A stretch of 15,316 bases of DNA, from the NCBI GenBank assembly GCA_021772555.1, contig JAJFLT010000451.1, forward strand, positions 1-15,316, written 5' to 3'. Numbering within the stretch: position 1 is the stretch's first letter; each line of letters starts with the position of its first letter. The stretch comes from Opitutales bacterium (GTDB lineage: Bacteria > Verrucomicrobiota > Verrucomicrobiia > Opitutales > UBA2987). Under the pieces are notes generated by a model. That model did no database searches. It had not been told where the DNA came from and worked only from the letters and a program-made list of their open reading frames with translations. Below are positions 6,635 to 14,366 of this stretch, in pieces. The translations under genes and the position numbers were made by a program.

Positions 6635-8137
6635 TCAACCGGCTTTCTGCCCGGAATCCACCCCTGAGGCAATGTCCACGGCCAACTCGCCCAGGGTTTT
6701 GATGGCCGCCTCCACTTTTCCCTCACAGGGGGCGCCGCAGGTCAGACGCAGGCAATTGCGAAACAGGCAGGGTTCATCATGGGGAATGCAGGCGCTCAGG
6801 CAGCAGGCCGAGAAGAGAGAACCGGGAGCAATCACAATATTGCGCTCCATGGCCCGCCGGTAGAGTTCCTGGGTGTCGATGGTTTCGGGCAACTGCACCC
6901 ATAAAAGATTTCCTCCTTCTGGCCGGGTGACGAGAGCACCTTCTGGAAAATATTGGTAAACGGCTTGCGACATTTGGCATATATGACGTTGAAAACTGGA
7001 TCGCAGGTTCCTCAAATGCCGATCGTATCCGCCGCTTTTCAAGAATTCCGCCAACGCCCTTTGGGGAGCTTCAGGAGTGCCCATAGTGTTGAGGTATTTA
7101 AGACGGAGAATACGGTCTCGATAATTTCCGGCGGCCACCCAGCCCAACCTCAGACCGGGGGCCAAGGTTTTGGAAAAAGAGCTGCAGAGCAGAACCGATC
7201 CCGTCTGGTCAAACGCCTTAAAGGGACGAGGCCGGTTGCCCCGAAAGTGCAAATCCCCGTAGATGTCGTCCTCAATAAGAGGCACCCCGTAGTCATCCAA
7301 TATTTCCAGCGTCTTCCTCTTGCGCTCGGCGCTCATGCGGTAGCCAAGTGGATTTTGAAAATTGGGCATGAGGACACATGCTTTCACATCGTGTTCTTCA
7401 AGAGTATTGGTAAGCTCTTGCAGGCAGACCCCATTTTTGGGGTCTGTGCATATGGAGACAGCCTTCATGTCGAGGCTCTCGATGATTTCCAGAATGCCGT
7501 AGTAGGTGGGCGATTCCACCGCAATGGTGTCACCGGCCCCGGCCACAGCCCTCAGGCAGAGGTTGAAAGCTTCGGTGCATCCACAAGTGGCGATAATTTC
7601 CTCCGGGTGCAGGTTGCATCCATAATCGAAGGACCGAACGCTGATTTGACGGGCAAATTCAGGGTCCGCGGCATGGAACATATAACGGCTTAAAAATTCA
7701 CTGTGATCCCGGCTCACCCGACTCATTATTTTGCCTAATTTATGATTGGAAATCAATTCCGGCATGGTGCAATTGACCCCTAGCGAAACGATATCGGACC
7801 GACCCGCAGCCTTGAAGAGTTCCATCACGTTATCGGCAACCTCGACTGTTCTAGGTGAATCCGAAGGGCAGAACTCCAGGGGCTCGGGAAATCGAAGTAG
7901 GGAAACGCTCGATACATAGAAGCCACTCTGAGGACGCGCCTCGATCAGCTTTTCACTCTCCAGAGCCATATAGGCCTGCAAAATCGTTGAAATACTGACT
8001 TTTTTTTGGCCGGAGAGCTTGCGCACAGAAGGTAGCTTGTCTCCCGGTGAGAGGGTTCCGGTTTCTATCAGGGATCTGATTTCCCCGGCGATTTTTTCGT
8101 ATAAGAAATCACTGTCGTGGCTGCTACTTGGGTTCAT
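6635..8137 (-). CDS. MocR-type regulator: GntR winged helix fused to PLP aminotransferase-like domain
   Basis: This 500-residue protein joins an N-terminal GntR DNA-binding domain (about 10-77, with GDKLPSVRKLS and SISTILQAYMALE) to a fold-type I aminotransferase-like domain (about 110-490). In the latter, ESPTYYG (208-214), PNFQNPLG (258-265, Asn262), IEDDIYGDL (288-296) and SSFSKTLAPGLRLGW (319-333) are visible; Lys323 is the expected PLP-binding lysine. Proteins of this kind usually sense PLP or an amino compound and control nearby genes; the retained Lys323 suggests it binds PLP. The C-terminal part holds seven cysteines between residues 445 and 471 (Cys445, 446, 449, 457, 462, 467, 471). 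Cys462 and Cys467 fall in the common 'NCLRLtCG' motif; the others look extra. It is the first of three minus-strand genes. Targets are unknown. Confidence 0.93.
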   Translation of the reverse strand: MNPSSSHDSDFLYEKIAGEIRSLIETGTLSPGDKLPSVRKLSGQKKVSISTILQAYMALESEKLIEARPQSGFYVSSVSLLRFPEPLEFCPSDSPRTVEVADNVMELFKAAGRSDIVSLGVNCTMPELISNHKLGKIMSRVSRDHSEFLSRYMFHAADPEFARQISVRSFDYGCNLHPEEIIATCGCTEAFNLCLRAVAGAGDTIAVESPTYYGILEIIESLDMKAVSICTDPKNGVCLQELTNTLEEHDVKACVLMPNFQNPLGYRMSAERKRKTLEILDDYGVPLIEDDIYGDLHFRGNRPRPFKAFDQTGSVLLCSSFSKTLAPGLRLGWVAAGNYRDRILRLKYLNTMGTPEAPQRALAEFLKSGGYDRHLRNLRSSFQRHICQMSQAVYQYFPEGALVTRPEGGNLLWVQLPETIDTQELYRRAMERNIVIAPGSLFSACCLSACIPHDEPCLFRNCLRLTCGAPCEGKVEAAIKTLGELAVDIASGVDSGQKAG

Positions 8138-8152
8138 GGCTGTTTCTTTTTT

Positions 8153-8158
8153 ATTATA
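8153..8158 (-). promoter_or_regulatory. Candidate -10 box of the MocR-type gene
   Basis: On the minus strand the perfect hexamer TATAAT lies 15 bases before the ATG at 8137. The implied leader is only about 9 nt, so the transcript would be nearly leaderless. No good -35 hexamer is found 16-18 bp upstream, where a TATGGGC-like sequence stands. It may rely on an activator, or may be a chance AT-rich match. Confidence 0.35.
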
Positions 8159-8479
8159 ATTGATAAAGTTTCACGCCCATAGGTACAGAAGCCGGGTATT
8201 TCGGGCAATACAGTTTGTTAAAACATAACTGTTCTGGTTACAATTTTAATTATTTGTATCTGTTTTGCTTTGAAAAACTCCTGTATGCTATCGCTGCAAT
8301 GAAAAATAGTACAAAAAAGATGAAGCACAGCATACCAAAAAGAACGCGCTCAGTCCGTCCCAAATTCGGGATTGGCGATGTCCCGCAAGCGACACATTTC
8401 AATCAAAGGTTGGAAACCGGTAGTTGAAATAAATTTTTATTCCGTTGGTAACAAATAAGTTAAAAAATTTTAAATCCAA

Positions 8480-8495
8480 TTGGCACAAAGATAGC
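8480..8495 (+). promoter_or_regulatory. Candidate sigma-54 (-24/-12) promoter, or sigma-70 -35 overlap
   Basis: The sequence TTGGCACAAAGATAGC has the GG and GC pairs of a sigma-54 promoter at the exact required spacing (GG-N10-GC) and matches YTGGCAC in full. It departs from the consensus in the -12 element (TAGC instead of TTGC). Transcription would begin near 8507, about 24 nt before the ATG at 8531. The same bases offer an alternative sigma-70 reading: TTGGCA (8480-8485) with CATAAA (8503-8508), 17 bp apart. Confidence 0.4.
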
Positions 8496-8530
8496 GTCTA
8501 TTCATAAACAATAATAAAAGAAATAAACAA

Positions 8531-8890
8531 ATGAATGCTAAAATCAGTCAAATCACCTCATCAGCTTTAATGGCCACGGCTGTGGCCGGAACCCTCATGG
8601 GCTTAGTTGGACAGGGCATACTCCGTGAGAATCCCTTGAATATTTTTTATGTCTTTGCCGCTTTGGGAATTCTGGAAATAATCCTGCAAGACTACAGGAT
8701 CTTCCCACCCAACCCGGCGGTAAATGTGCCATCCACGCGCAAATTTTACCACGAGGATATAATCGCCGAGGGTCCCAGCGCAACATCCCTGCTTTTTCCA
8801 TCAGCTCTACCAAAACCAAAAGTTCAACTGGTTAACGATGACGCGTCCCACCCACAAACGTGTCAACGGGAGCTGCTGGGGGCCGCTTAA
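8531..8890 (+). CDS. Small hypothetical membrane protein
   Basis: This 119-residue protein matches no family I recognise. It has two hydrophobic segments, about residues 10-30 (rich in Ala, Gly, Thr, Leu) and 37-54 (PLNIFYVFAALGILEIILQDY region), separated by a short loop RENP, then a 65-residue polar tail rich in Pro and Ser with one Cys (Cys111). The topology suggests a hairpin in the inner membrane with both ends on the same side. Coding potential is supported by the dense hydrophobic pattern and by GC-rich third positions, unlike its AT-rich leader. There is no Shine-Dalgarno sequence before the ATG (AAGAAATAAACAA). It stands alone between a candidate sigma-54 promoter and a downstream structured region with a terminator. 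It could be a stress or envelope-related small protein, but nothing shows this directly. Confidence 0.65.
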   Translation: MNAKISQITSSALMATAVAGTLMGLVGQGILRENPLNIFYVFAALGILEIILQDYRIFPPNPAVNVPSTRKFYHEDIIAEGPSATSLLFPSALPKPKVQLVNDDASHPQTCQRELLGAA

Positions 8891-8930
8891 AATTTACCTA
8901 AACTCTCTTACGAGGCGCTATGGATACCGT

Positions 8931-9023
8931 TGGTTCAGGTCCCGGAAAATTTCTTAACTCCGACATTCAGGGTTACGGAATATTTTTCACCAAAGTTAGA
9001 TATCAGGTCCGGGGCCTGAACCA
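8931..9023 (+). ncRNA. Nested inverted repeat, candidate structured RNA or 3' UTR element
   Basis: The arms TGGTTCAGGTCCCGG (8931-8945) and CCGGGGCCTGAACCA (9009-9023) pair over 15 positions with a single G-U. Within the 63-nt interior a second pairing is possible (TTAACT 8954-8959 with AGTTAG 8994-8999, one G-U), and directly inside it CCG (8960-8962) with CGG (8976-8978). The result is a long extended hairpin. A rho-independent terminator follows 71 nt later. CAGGTCC also occurs twice as a direct repeat (8936-8942 and 9004-9010). It could be a small RNA, the 3' UTR of the gene ending at 8890, or a leader of the ABC operon. It is not a family I recognise: the CAGGTCCGG stretch recalls SRP RNA, but the GGAAGGAAGCAG part is absent. 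Confidence 0.4.
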
Positions 9024-9094
9024 TCACTTTCGACAATTGAAATATACTTATTAATGAATTTCTTGCAAACTCAGGCAAAGGAGGGAATAGTCGT

Positions 9095-9121
9095 AGCCCG
9101 TTATCGGGCTTTGTTTTTTTT
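9095..9121 (+). terminator. Rho-independent terminator
   Basis: A perfect 6-bp GC-rich stem, AGCCCG (9095-9100) with CGGGCT (9105-9110), and a TTAT loop are followed by TTGTTTTTTTT (9111-9121). This is a classic intrinsic terminator on the plus strand. It would end transcripts from the small membrane protein gene, about 205 bp after its stop, and any RNA spanning the inverted repeat at 8931-9023. It separates these from the ABC operon that starts at 9158, which then needs its own promoter in or very near the remaining 36 bp, or is controlled by read-through. Confidence 0.85.
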
Positions 9122-9157
9122 CCGCGGCAGGAGAAAACAAACGCCCCATGCGCGAAA

Positions 9158-9937
9158 ATGGAGGGACCATTTGATTTGAAAGCCCTCGCCATAGAACGCT
9201 TAACCTCCAAAACCCTGGCGCCAGCAGTGAGCATTGGAAACCACAAACTGATCGCCCTCGAAGGCATCACTAAAATTTACCTGGTGGAGGAAATCGAAAC
9301 CCATGCCCTCTCGGGCATCCACCTGAAAATCGAGCCGGGTGAATTCGTCCTGATATCGGGACCTTCCGGTTGCGGCAAATCGACACTGCTCTCCATCATC
9401 GGCCTGCTCGACAGCCCGACCGATGGCAGCTACCAACTGGGGGACAAGGAAGTCTCGGGATTATCCCTCGATCAGAGGGCTCATATTCGCAACCGGGAGA
9501 TCGGGTTTATTTTTCAAAGTTTCAATCTCATAGGTGATTTGTCGGTCTATGAGAATGTGGAGCTGCCCCTCGCCTACCGGGGTCTGAAACATTCGGAACG
9601 CAAAGCCATGGTTTTAGAGGCTCTGGAAAAAGTGGATATGATTCACCGAAAAAATCACCTTCCCAACCAACTTTCCGGTGGGCAACAGCAACGAGTGGCA
9701 GTGGCCCGCGCGCTGGCTGGCAAACCGCAAATACTCCTGGCCGATGAACCCACTGGAAATCTCGATTCCAAAAACGGAAAAGTGGTTATGGAGATGCTTA
9801 AAAATCTAAACGAAGCCGGAGCCACCATCTGCATGGTTACGCACGATGAGAGCTATGCCAAATATGCCAGGCGCATAGTGCATTTATTCGACGGCAATAT
9901 CGTGGACGAAACCACCAATACCCATACGCGCAATTAA
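9158..9937 (+). CDS. ABC transporter ATP-binding protein (MacB/LolD-like)
   Basis: This is the 259-residue cytoplasmic ATPase subunit of an exporter-type ABC system. It has Walker A GPSGCGKST (68-76), Q-loop Gln120 (FIFQSFNL), signature LSGGQQQR (172-179), Walker B ILLADEP (192-198) with catalytic Glu197, and switch His229 (VTHD). The TG...NLDS after Walker B and the FNLIGDLSVYENVELPL stretch are typical of the MacB/LolD/FtsE branch, which works with FtsX-type permeases such as the one 24 bp downstream. About 30 residues precede the usual beginning of the domain (LIALEGITKIY), so the real start may be later: TTG 9176 has GGAGGGA (9160-9166) nine bases upstream, and GTG 9227 is another in-frame choice. 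The ATG at 9158 itself lacks a good Shine-Dalgarno sequence. Confidence 0.93.
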   Translation: MEGPFDLKALAIERLTSKTLAPAVSIGNHKLIALEGITKIYLVEEIETHALSGIHLKIEPGEFVLISGPSGCGKSTLLSIIGLLDSPTDGSYQLGDKEVSGLSLDQRAHIRNREIGFIFQSFNLIGDLSVYENVELPLAYRGLKHSERKAMVLEALEKVDMIHRKNHLPNQLSGGQQQRVAVARALAGKPQILLADEPTGNLDSKNGKVVMEMLKNLNEAGATICMVTHDESYAKYARRIVHLFDGNIVDETTNTHTRN

Positions 9938-9961
9938 AACATTTTTCCATCCCGCATAATT

Positions 9962-12427
9962 ATGGACCAATTCTGGAGAGAGATTCGTTTCGGCTTTCGC
10001 GCCCTACAAACCAAACCCGCCCTGAGTGTCTTGGCAGTGGTCGCGCTGGCCATCGGTATCGGCCTCACCACGAGTATGTTCAGCGTGGCTAATGGCATTT
10101 TGTTCAAAGGGGAGAGCTATGAATATTTCGATCGCTTGATGCACCTGGATCCTATTGCTTCCGACACCGGCGAGAAAAAATACGGTCTTCCATTCGACGT
10201 AATCGAGCAAATGAACCGGGATGCGAAGACCTTCGAGGGTTTCAGCGGATGGACCTTCGGCACCGTTAACTTGAGCGGAAACGGCTTGCCCGAGCGTTAC
10301 GACGGGGCTTTCATTTCCTCTAATTTCCTGGATTTACTAGGGGTCAAACCTCACCTCGGATACAGCTTTTCCGATCCCGCGGTGGACAGTCGGAACGGAG
10401 CCCAACGCGTCATCCTCATCGGCTATGATGTCTGGAAACATCGCTATTACGGGGATCCGAAAATTATTGGTAAGTCTGTGCGCGTTAACGGTGTTGACGC
10501 AATCATTACCGGAGTCATGCCGAGGGACTTCAATTTTCCCCTCAACCAGGAACTATGGCTGCCGATTGAACAAACGCCGACCAACTCAAAGGGGAAGACT
10601 GGTAAAGCTTTTGGACGCATTAAAAAAGACGCCAGCAAGGACGAAGCCGAAGCGGAGCTGGCCTCTATGATGGAAAAAATCTCCTCATCCGAAGACGACA
10701 TCGAAAAAATGGCCAAGGTATCTTTGGGCATCAAACCGTTCTCCCGCCAGTTTATGAGCAAAAAGATGATCATGGAAATTTTGCTCGGATTGATTACCGG
10801 AATTTTTGTCCTACTCATCGCCTGCGCCAATGTGGCCAACCTCTTGCTGGCCCGTTCCACGCTCCGGGCAAAGGAAATGGCAGTCCGCTCGGCACTCGGG
10901 GCCACCCGTTTTAAAATCATCCGCCAATTGCTGGTGGAAAGCCTCATTTTGGCCACCCTGGGAGCCATTGGAGGTCTTATCCTGGCCAGCTGGGGAGTGG
11001 ATTACCTGTGGTCAACGATGCAAAAAATGGAACTGCCCTACTGGATGAACTTCCAGATCGACGGCAATGTCGTATTGTTTGTCATTATCATCACGCTGCT
11101 CTCAGGCATCATTTCCGGGATAGCGCCGGCATGGGAAGCTTCTCGCACCAATGTGATGAACATGCTAAAAGACGCATCCGCCACTTCCTCCGGGTTCAGC
11201 ATTCGGCGCTTCAGCAAATTCCTCGCCGTGGTCCAGATCGCCATTTCCTGTGCCCTGCTCATCGGCGCCGGATTGACTATAAAAACCTTGGTCAACCTGA
11301 AATATACGGAAGTCGGGTTCGACCCGGAAAAATTACTCACCGTGCGCATGGGCCTTTTCCCCGCCGACTACCCGGACAACGAAAGCCGCCAGGCTTTTTA
11401 CAAAAAACTGGTCATTAACCTGCGACACCAAACCGGGGTCGAAGCGGCCGCTATGACCAATTGGATTTTTCAAACCAATAAGGAATGGATGGACGAGGAA
11501 TCTTGTGCCATCGAGGGCAAAGATTATGCCTCGGAACAGGATTTGACCGCCGTTGTGCGAACTTCAGTCTCTTCCACTTTTCTGACCGATCTCGACATTC
11601 CGTTGGTAGATGGAAAATATTTTTGCCTTCTTAATGAGGAGGAGAAGAAGGAGAATGTGGTCATAGTAAACGAAAGCTTCGCAAAGAAAATGTGGCCCGG
11701 TCAAAGCGCCATTGGGAAACGTTTGAAGTTCGACAACGAGATGCACGGTATGACGCATGAAATGAATGATGACTGGCTCAAGGTAGCCGGGGTGATCAAA
11801 GATTTCAAAATCACTGGGCACGACAGCCATCTGCGCTCGGATGTCGATGACATTATCCTCGAACCTTTTTGGCAGGAAAAGGATCTTGCCTTCGCCACCG
11901 TCGTTGTGCGCACCTACGGCGACCCCAAGGCGGCCATTACCAAGGTGCGCCAACAAGTCCAGGCCATAGACCCGCACCTCCCGATCTATTTTGCCAAAAC
12001 GATGAATGAGTACTTTTACGACTCAAGCTACTATTACCGCCTCCTTGCTGGATTGTTCACCGTCTTTGGAGCCATGGCCCTTTTCCTGGCCTCGGTCGGC
12101 ATTTACGGAGTCATGTCATTCTCCATCACCCAGCGGACGCGGGAAATCGGTATCCGCATGGCTTTGGGAGCAAAGAAAAAGAGTATTCTCAACCTGATCC
12201 TGAAACAAGGTGCGCTGCAAGTTTTTACCGGACTGGTGATCGGAATTCCAATGGCTTTCGGGCTGGCCAACATGTTGAAGTATTGGCTTTACGGGGTCAA
12301 ACCCAACGACCTGCCGACTTTCGCGGCGGTGATCATTTGTCTGGCCTCAGTGGCTTTGCTGGCCTGTTTCTTACCCGCTCGGCGAGCCACCAAAGTGCAT
12401 CCCATGGATGCCTTGCGCTACCAATAA
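9962..12427 (+). CDS. Duplicated MacB/FtsX-type ABC permease (ADOP-like)
   Basis: This 821-residue permease is built of two FtsX-like halves, each with a periplasmic MacB-type domain. Membrane segments lie near residues 20-45, 270-292, 321-345, 368-390, 418-440, 694-716, 748-772 and 786-805: eight in all, in a 1+3+1+3 order. The conserved coupling stretch occurs twice, RAKEMAVRSALGATRFKII (302-320) and RTREIGIRMALGAKKKSIL (725-743), showing the internal duplication. Long extracytoplasmic regions span about 46-269 and 441-693. The architecture matches the acidobacterial duplicated orphan permeases (ADOP). These are usually found without an ATPase gene beside them; here an ATPase ends 24 bp upstream, so the two probably form one transporter. 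MacB-like systems act as mechanotransmission pumps or lipoprotein movers; the cargo is unknown. No Shine-Dalgarno sequence is visible before ATG 9962. Confidence 0.92.
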   Translation: MDQFWREIRFGFRALQTKPALSVLAVVALAIGIGLTTSMFSVANGILFKGESYEYFDRLMHLDPIASDTGEKKYGLPFDVIEQMNRDAKTFEGFSGWTFGTVNLSGNGLPERYDGAFISSNFLDLLGVKPHLGYSFSDPAVDSRNGAQRVILIGYDVWKHRYYGDPKIIGKSVRVNGVDAIITGVMPRDFNFPLNQELWLPIEQTPTNSKGKTGKAFGRIKKDASKDEAEAELASMMEKISSSEDDIEKMAKVSLGIKPFSRQFMSKKMIMEILLGLITGIFVLLIACANVANLLLARSTLRAKEMAVRSALGATRFKIIRQLLVESLILATLGAIGGLILASWGVDYLWSTMQKMELPYWMNFQIDGNVVLFVIIITLLSGIISGIAPAWEASRTNVMNMLKDASATSSGFSIRRFSKFLAVVQIAISCALLIGAGLTIKTLVNLKYTEVGFDPEKLLTVRMGLFPADYPDNESRQAFYKKLVINLRHQTGVEAAAMTNWIFQTNKEWMDEESCAIEGKDYASEQDLTAVVRTSVSSTFLTDLDIPLVDGKYFCLLNEEEKKENVVIVNESFAKKMWPGQSAIGKRLKFDNEMHGMTHEMNDDWLKVAGVIKDFKITGHDSHLRSDVDDIILEPFWQEKDLAFATVVVRTYGDPKAAITKVRQQVQAIDPHLPIYFAKTMNEYFYDSSYYYRLLAGLFTVFGAMALFLASVGIYGVMSFSITQRTREIGIRMALGAKKKSILNLILKQGALQVFTGLVIGIPMAFGLANMLKYWLYGVKPNDLPTFAAVIICLASVALLACFLPARRATKVHPMDALRYQ

Positions 12428-12548
12428 ACAACCGGCAAACACATTACCGGAGAATTTCTCCGTGCAAGTCGTCCCTATCCGGGAAAATCTTGCCATGCTT
12501 GGTGGTTTTCCTCAACTTGCGGACAAAAACCTCCTATTCTTCTTTTCC
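12428..12548 (+). other. Gap or N-terminal extension with tight hairpin
   Basis: If the DUF885 gene starts at 12549, this 121-bp stretch is untranslated. It holds a small palindrome, CGGAGA (12448-12453) and TCTCCG (12457-12462), with a 3-nt loop and no T-run after it. It may be a regulatory or processing hairpin between permease and peptidase, or just part of the coding extension. Confidence 0.3.
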
Positions 12549-14366
12549 GTGAAATATCCGCTTTTTGGTTCCGTCGCTTTTTTTATATTTTTATCAATTT
12601 CCCTCAATGCGGAACACAGTTCCGACTCGTTTGCCCAGGATTACAAACATCTGCTGGAAAATAGGGACCAACTCTCCCCGTCGGAACGGTTGCACCGTCT
12701 ATTTGTAGTTTCCTGGGAACACGGGTTGTTTGAAGATCCGGTCTTCGCTACCCAATTGGGGAGACCCGACTACATTGACCGCTGGCACGAGTTAAGCCTG
12801 GAGGCGGAGCAACGCCAAAGAAAAGCCACATATAGGCAAAAAGAGATACTCGATTCCATTGAGCCTACCACCCTCTCCGAGGCCGACATGCTCAATTATA
12901 AACTCTTCTCCTACCTTCTGCGGCAAACGATCGACAGCTACCGCTTTCCACCCGAATTCGCTTCCATGCCGGTCAATTACATGCAGAGCGTCACCCAGAC
13001 CATCCCCAACGCTATCTCAATCATGCCGACACGCAAGTTGGAGGATTTTGCCAACATCATAACCCGCCTCGAGGGCATCCCGCAATTGCTCAAGGAAGCT
13101 CAGGCGGTGATGGAGCATTATTCGGCTCTGGGAGTGACTCCGGCCAAAATTACATTGCTTAATTTTCCCGAAGAAATTCGCGCTACGGCAACCGATGATC
13201 TAGATAAGAACCCACTCTGGCTGCCGTTCAAAGACATACCCGAATCCATTGATGCCCACGATCGCGAAAAACTCCAACAAGAGGCCCGCACGGTCATACT
13301 CGAAACGGTCAATCCGGCCTTTTTGGCGTTCGGCGATTACCTCGAAAATACCTACATTCCCCTTTGCCGGGAAGCGATCGGATGGAGCGTCATGCCCAAA
13401 GGTAAAGAATGGTACGCCTACGCTATTAAATCCCACACTACCACGGACCGCTCTGCACAAGAGGTGCACGATATTGGATTGAGTGAAGTAAAACGCATTC
13501 GGGCGGCAATGGAGAAGGTCATCAAACAGACCGGGTTCGAGGGCACGCGTGAAGAATTTCTCGTCTTTCTGCGCACCGATCCGCAGTTTTATTTCGACCG
13601 GGCGGAAGACCTCATGACGGCTTACCGAGCCATTTGCAAGAGAGCCGATCCCGAATTGATCAAAGTCTTCGGAACCCTTCCGCGCCTGCCCTACGGGGTG
13701 GTGGAAGTGCCCAATTACATGGCCAAATCGCAAACCACGGCTTATTACCGGCCCGGTTCGCTGCTGGCGGGACGTCCCGGCAACTTTTTCGCCAACACCT
13801 ACGACTTGAAATCGCGCCCCAAATTTGAAATGGAAGCGCTTTCCCTGCACGAAGCGGTACCCGGCCATCACCTGCAAATTGCCATTGCACAGGAACTGGA
13901 GGGGTTGCCGGAATTTCGCAAAAATCTGTGGATCACCGCCTACGGAGAGGGCTGGGGTCTTTATTCCGAATCGTTGGGGGAGGAAATGGGGTTTTACAAG
14001 GACCCCTATTCCAAATTCGGACAGCTCTCATACGAGATGTGGCGGGCCGTCCGGCTGGTGGTCGATACCGGCATGCACGCCCTCGGCTGGAGCCGTCAAG
14101 ACGCCATCGATTTTTTCAAAGATAATTCCGGACTGACGGAAAAGAACATCATGGTTGAGGTGGACCGCTACATATCCTGGCCCGGACAGGCATTGGCATA
14201 CAAAACGGGTGAACTCAAAATCAAGGAATTGCGCCGTTACGCCACCGCCCAACTGGGCGACGATTTCGATGTGCGGGAGTTCCACGACCAGGTGTTGGGA
14301 CATGGACTGGTGCCGCTCGACGTGCTGGAAGCAATCATCCGAGATTGGGTCGCCGGGCAAAAATGA
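12549..14366 (+). CDS. Secreted DUF885 family protein, putative zinc metallopeptidase
   Basis: From the GTG at 12549 the protein has 605 residues and opens with a clean signal peptide (MKYPLFG, hydrophobic to about residue 20, likely cleavage after Ala21), so it is exported. The frame is open back to ATG 12408, overlapping the permease by 20 bp, and another ATG lies at 12495. I prefer GTG because it puts the signal peptide at the very N-terminus, though no Shine-Dalgarno sequence helps decide. The DUF885 hallmarks are LHEAVPGHHLQ (433-443; His434, Glu435, His440, His441), YGEGWGLYSE (465-474), VDTGMHALGWSRQDA (505-519) and YISWPGQALAYKTGE (541-555). HExxPGHH with a later Glu suggests a zinc site. 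Some relatives are described as peptidases, but the activity is inferred. Its stop overlaps the next start (ATGA). Confidence 0.9.
   Translation: MKYPLFGSVAFFIFLSISLNAEHSSDSFAQDYKHLLENRDQLSPSERLHRLFVVSWEHGLFEDPVFATQLGRPDYIDRWHELSLEAEQRQRKATYRQKEILDSIEPTTLSEADMLNYKLFSYLLRQTIDSYRFPPEFASMPVNYMQSVTQTIPNAISIMPTRKLEDFANIITRLEGIPQLLKEAQAVMEHYSALGVTPAKITLLNFPEEIRATATDDLDKNPLWLPFKDIPESIDAHDREKLQQEARTVILETVNPAFLAFGDYLENTYIPLCREAIGWSVMPKGKEWYAYAIKSHTTTDRSAQEVHDIGLSEVKRIRAAMEKVIKQTGFEGTREEFLVFLRTDPQFYFDRAEDLMTAYRAICKRADPELIKVFGTLPRLPYGVVEVPNYMAKSQTTAYYRPGSLLAGRPGNFFANTYDLKSRPKFEMEALSLHEAVPGHHLQIAIAQELEGLPEFRKNLWITAYGEGWGLYSESLGEEMGFYKDPYSKFGQLSYEMWRAVRLVVDTGMHALGWSRQDAIDFFKDNSGLTEKNIMVEVDRYISWPGQALAYKTGELKIKELRRYATAQLGDDFDVREFHDQVLGHGLVPLDVLEAIIRDWVAGQK

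Larger units (their letters stand above)
8138..8530. other. 393-bp intergenic region between divergent genes
   Basis: This gap separates the MocR-type gene (minus) and the small membrane protein gene (plus) and should hold both promoters. The right third (8440-8530) is very AT-rich. A 42-codon open frame (ATG near 8299 to TGA 8427) encodes a basic peptide with no Shine-Dalgarno sequence or recognisable motif; I do not call it a gene. A sigma-54-like element is listed separately. Confidence 0.4.

Noticed and set aside
6953..7693. 246-codon plus-strand open frame
   Set aside because: It is antisense to the well-supported MocR-type gene and shows no family motif.
8215..8427. 70-codon frame with TTG start (or 42 codons from an internal ATG), basic peptide
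   Set aside because: No Shine-Dalgarno sequence, weak start codon, no recognisable motif, and it lies in a promoter-bearing gap. Kept only as a note in the intergenic entry.
9002..9015. SRP RNA-like stretch ATCAGGTCCGGGGC
   Set aside because: The SRP core needs GGAAGGAAGCAG after CAGGTCC, which is absent; only the short shared piece matches.
8935..9270. 111-codon minus-strand open frame over the inverted repeat
   Set aside because: It overlaps the terminator and the ATPase start, and has low-complexity, non-family-like sequence.
12448..12462. CGGAGA-ATT-TCTCCG palindrome as a terminator of the permease gene
   Set aside because: No T-run follows and the frame of the next gene may read through it.
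13200..13877. 225-codon minus-strand open frame
   Set aside because: Antisense shadow of the DUF885 gene, whose sense frame carries all conserved motifs.
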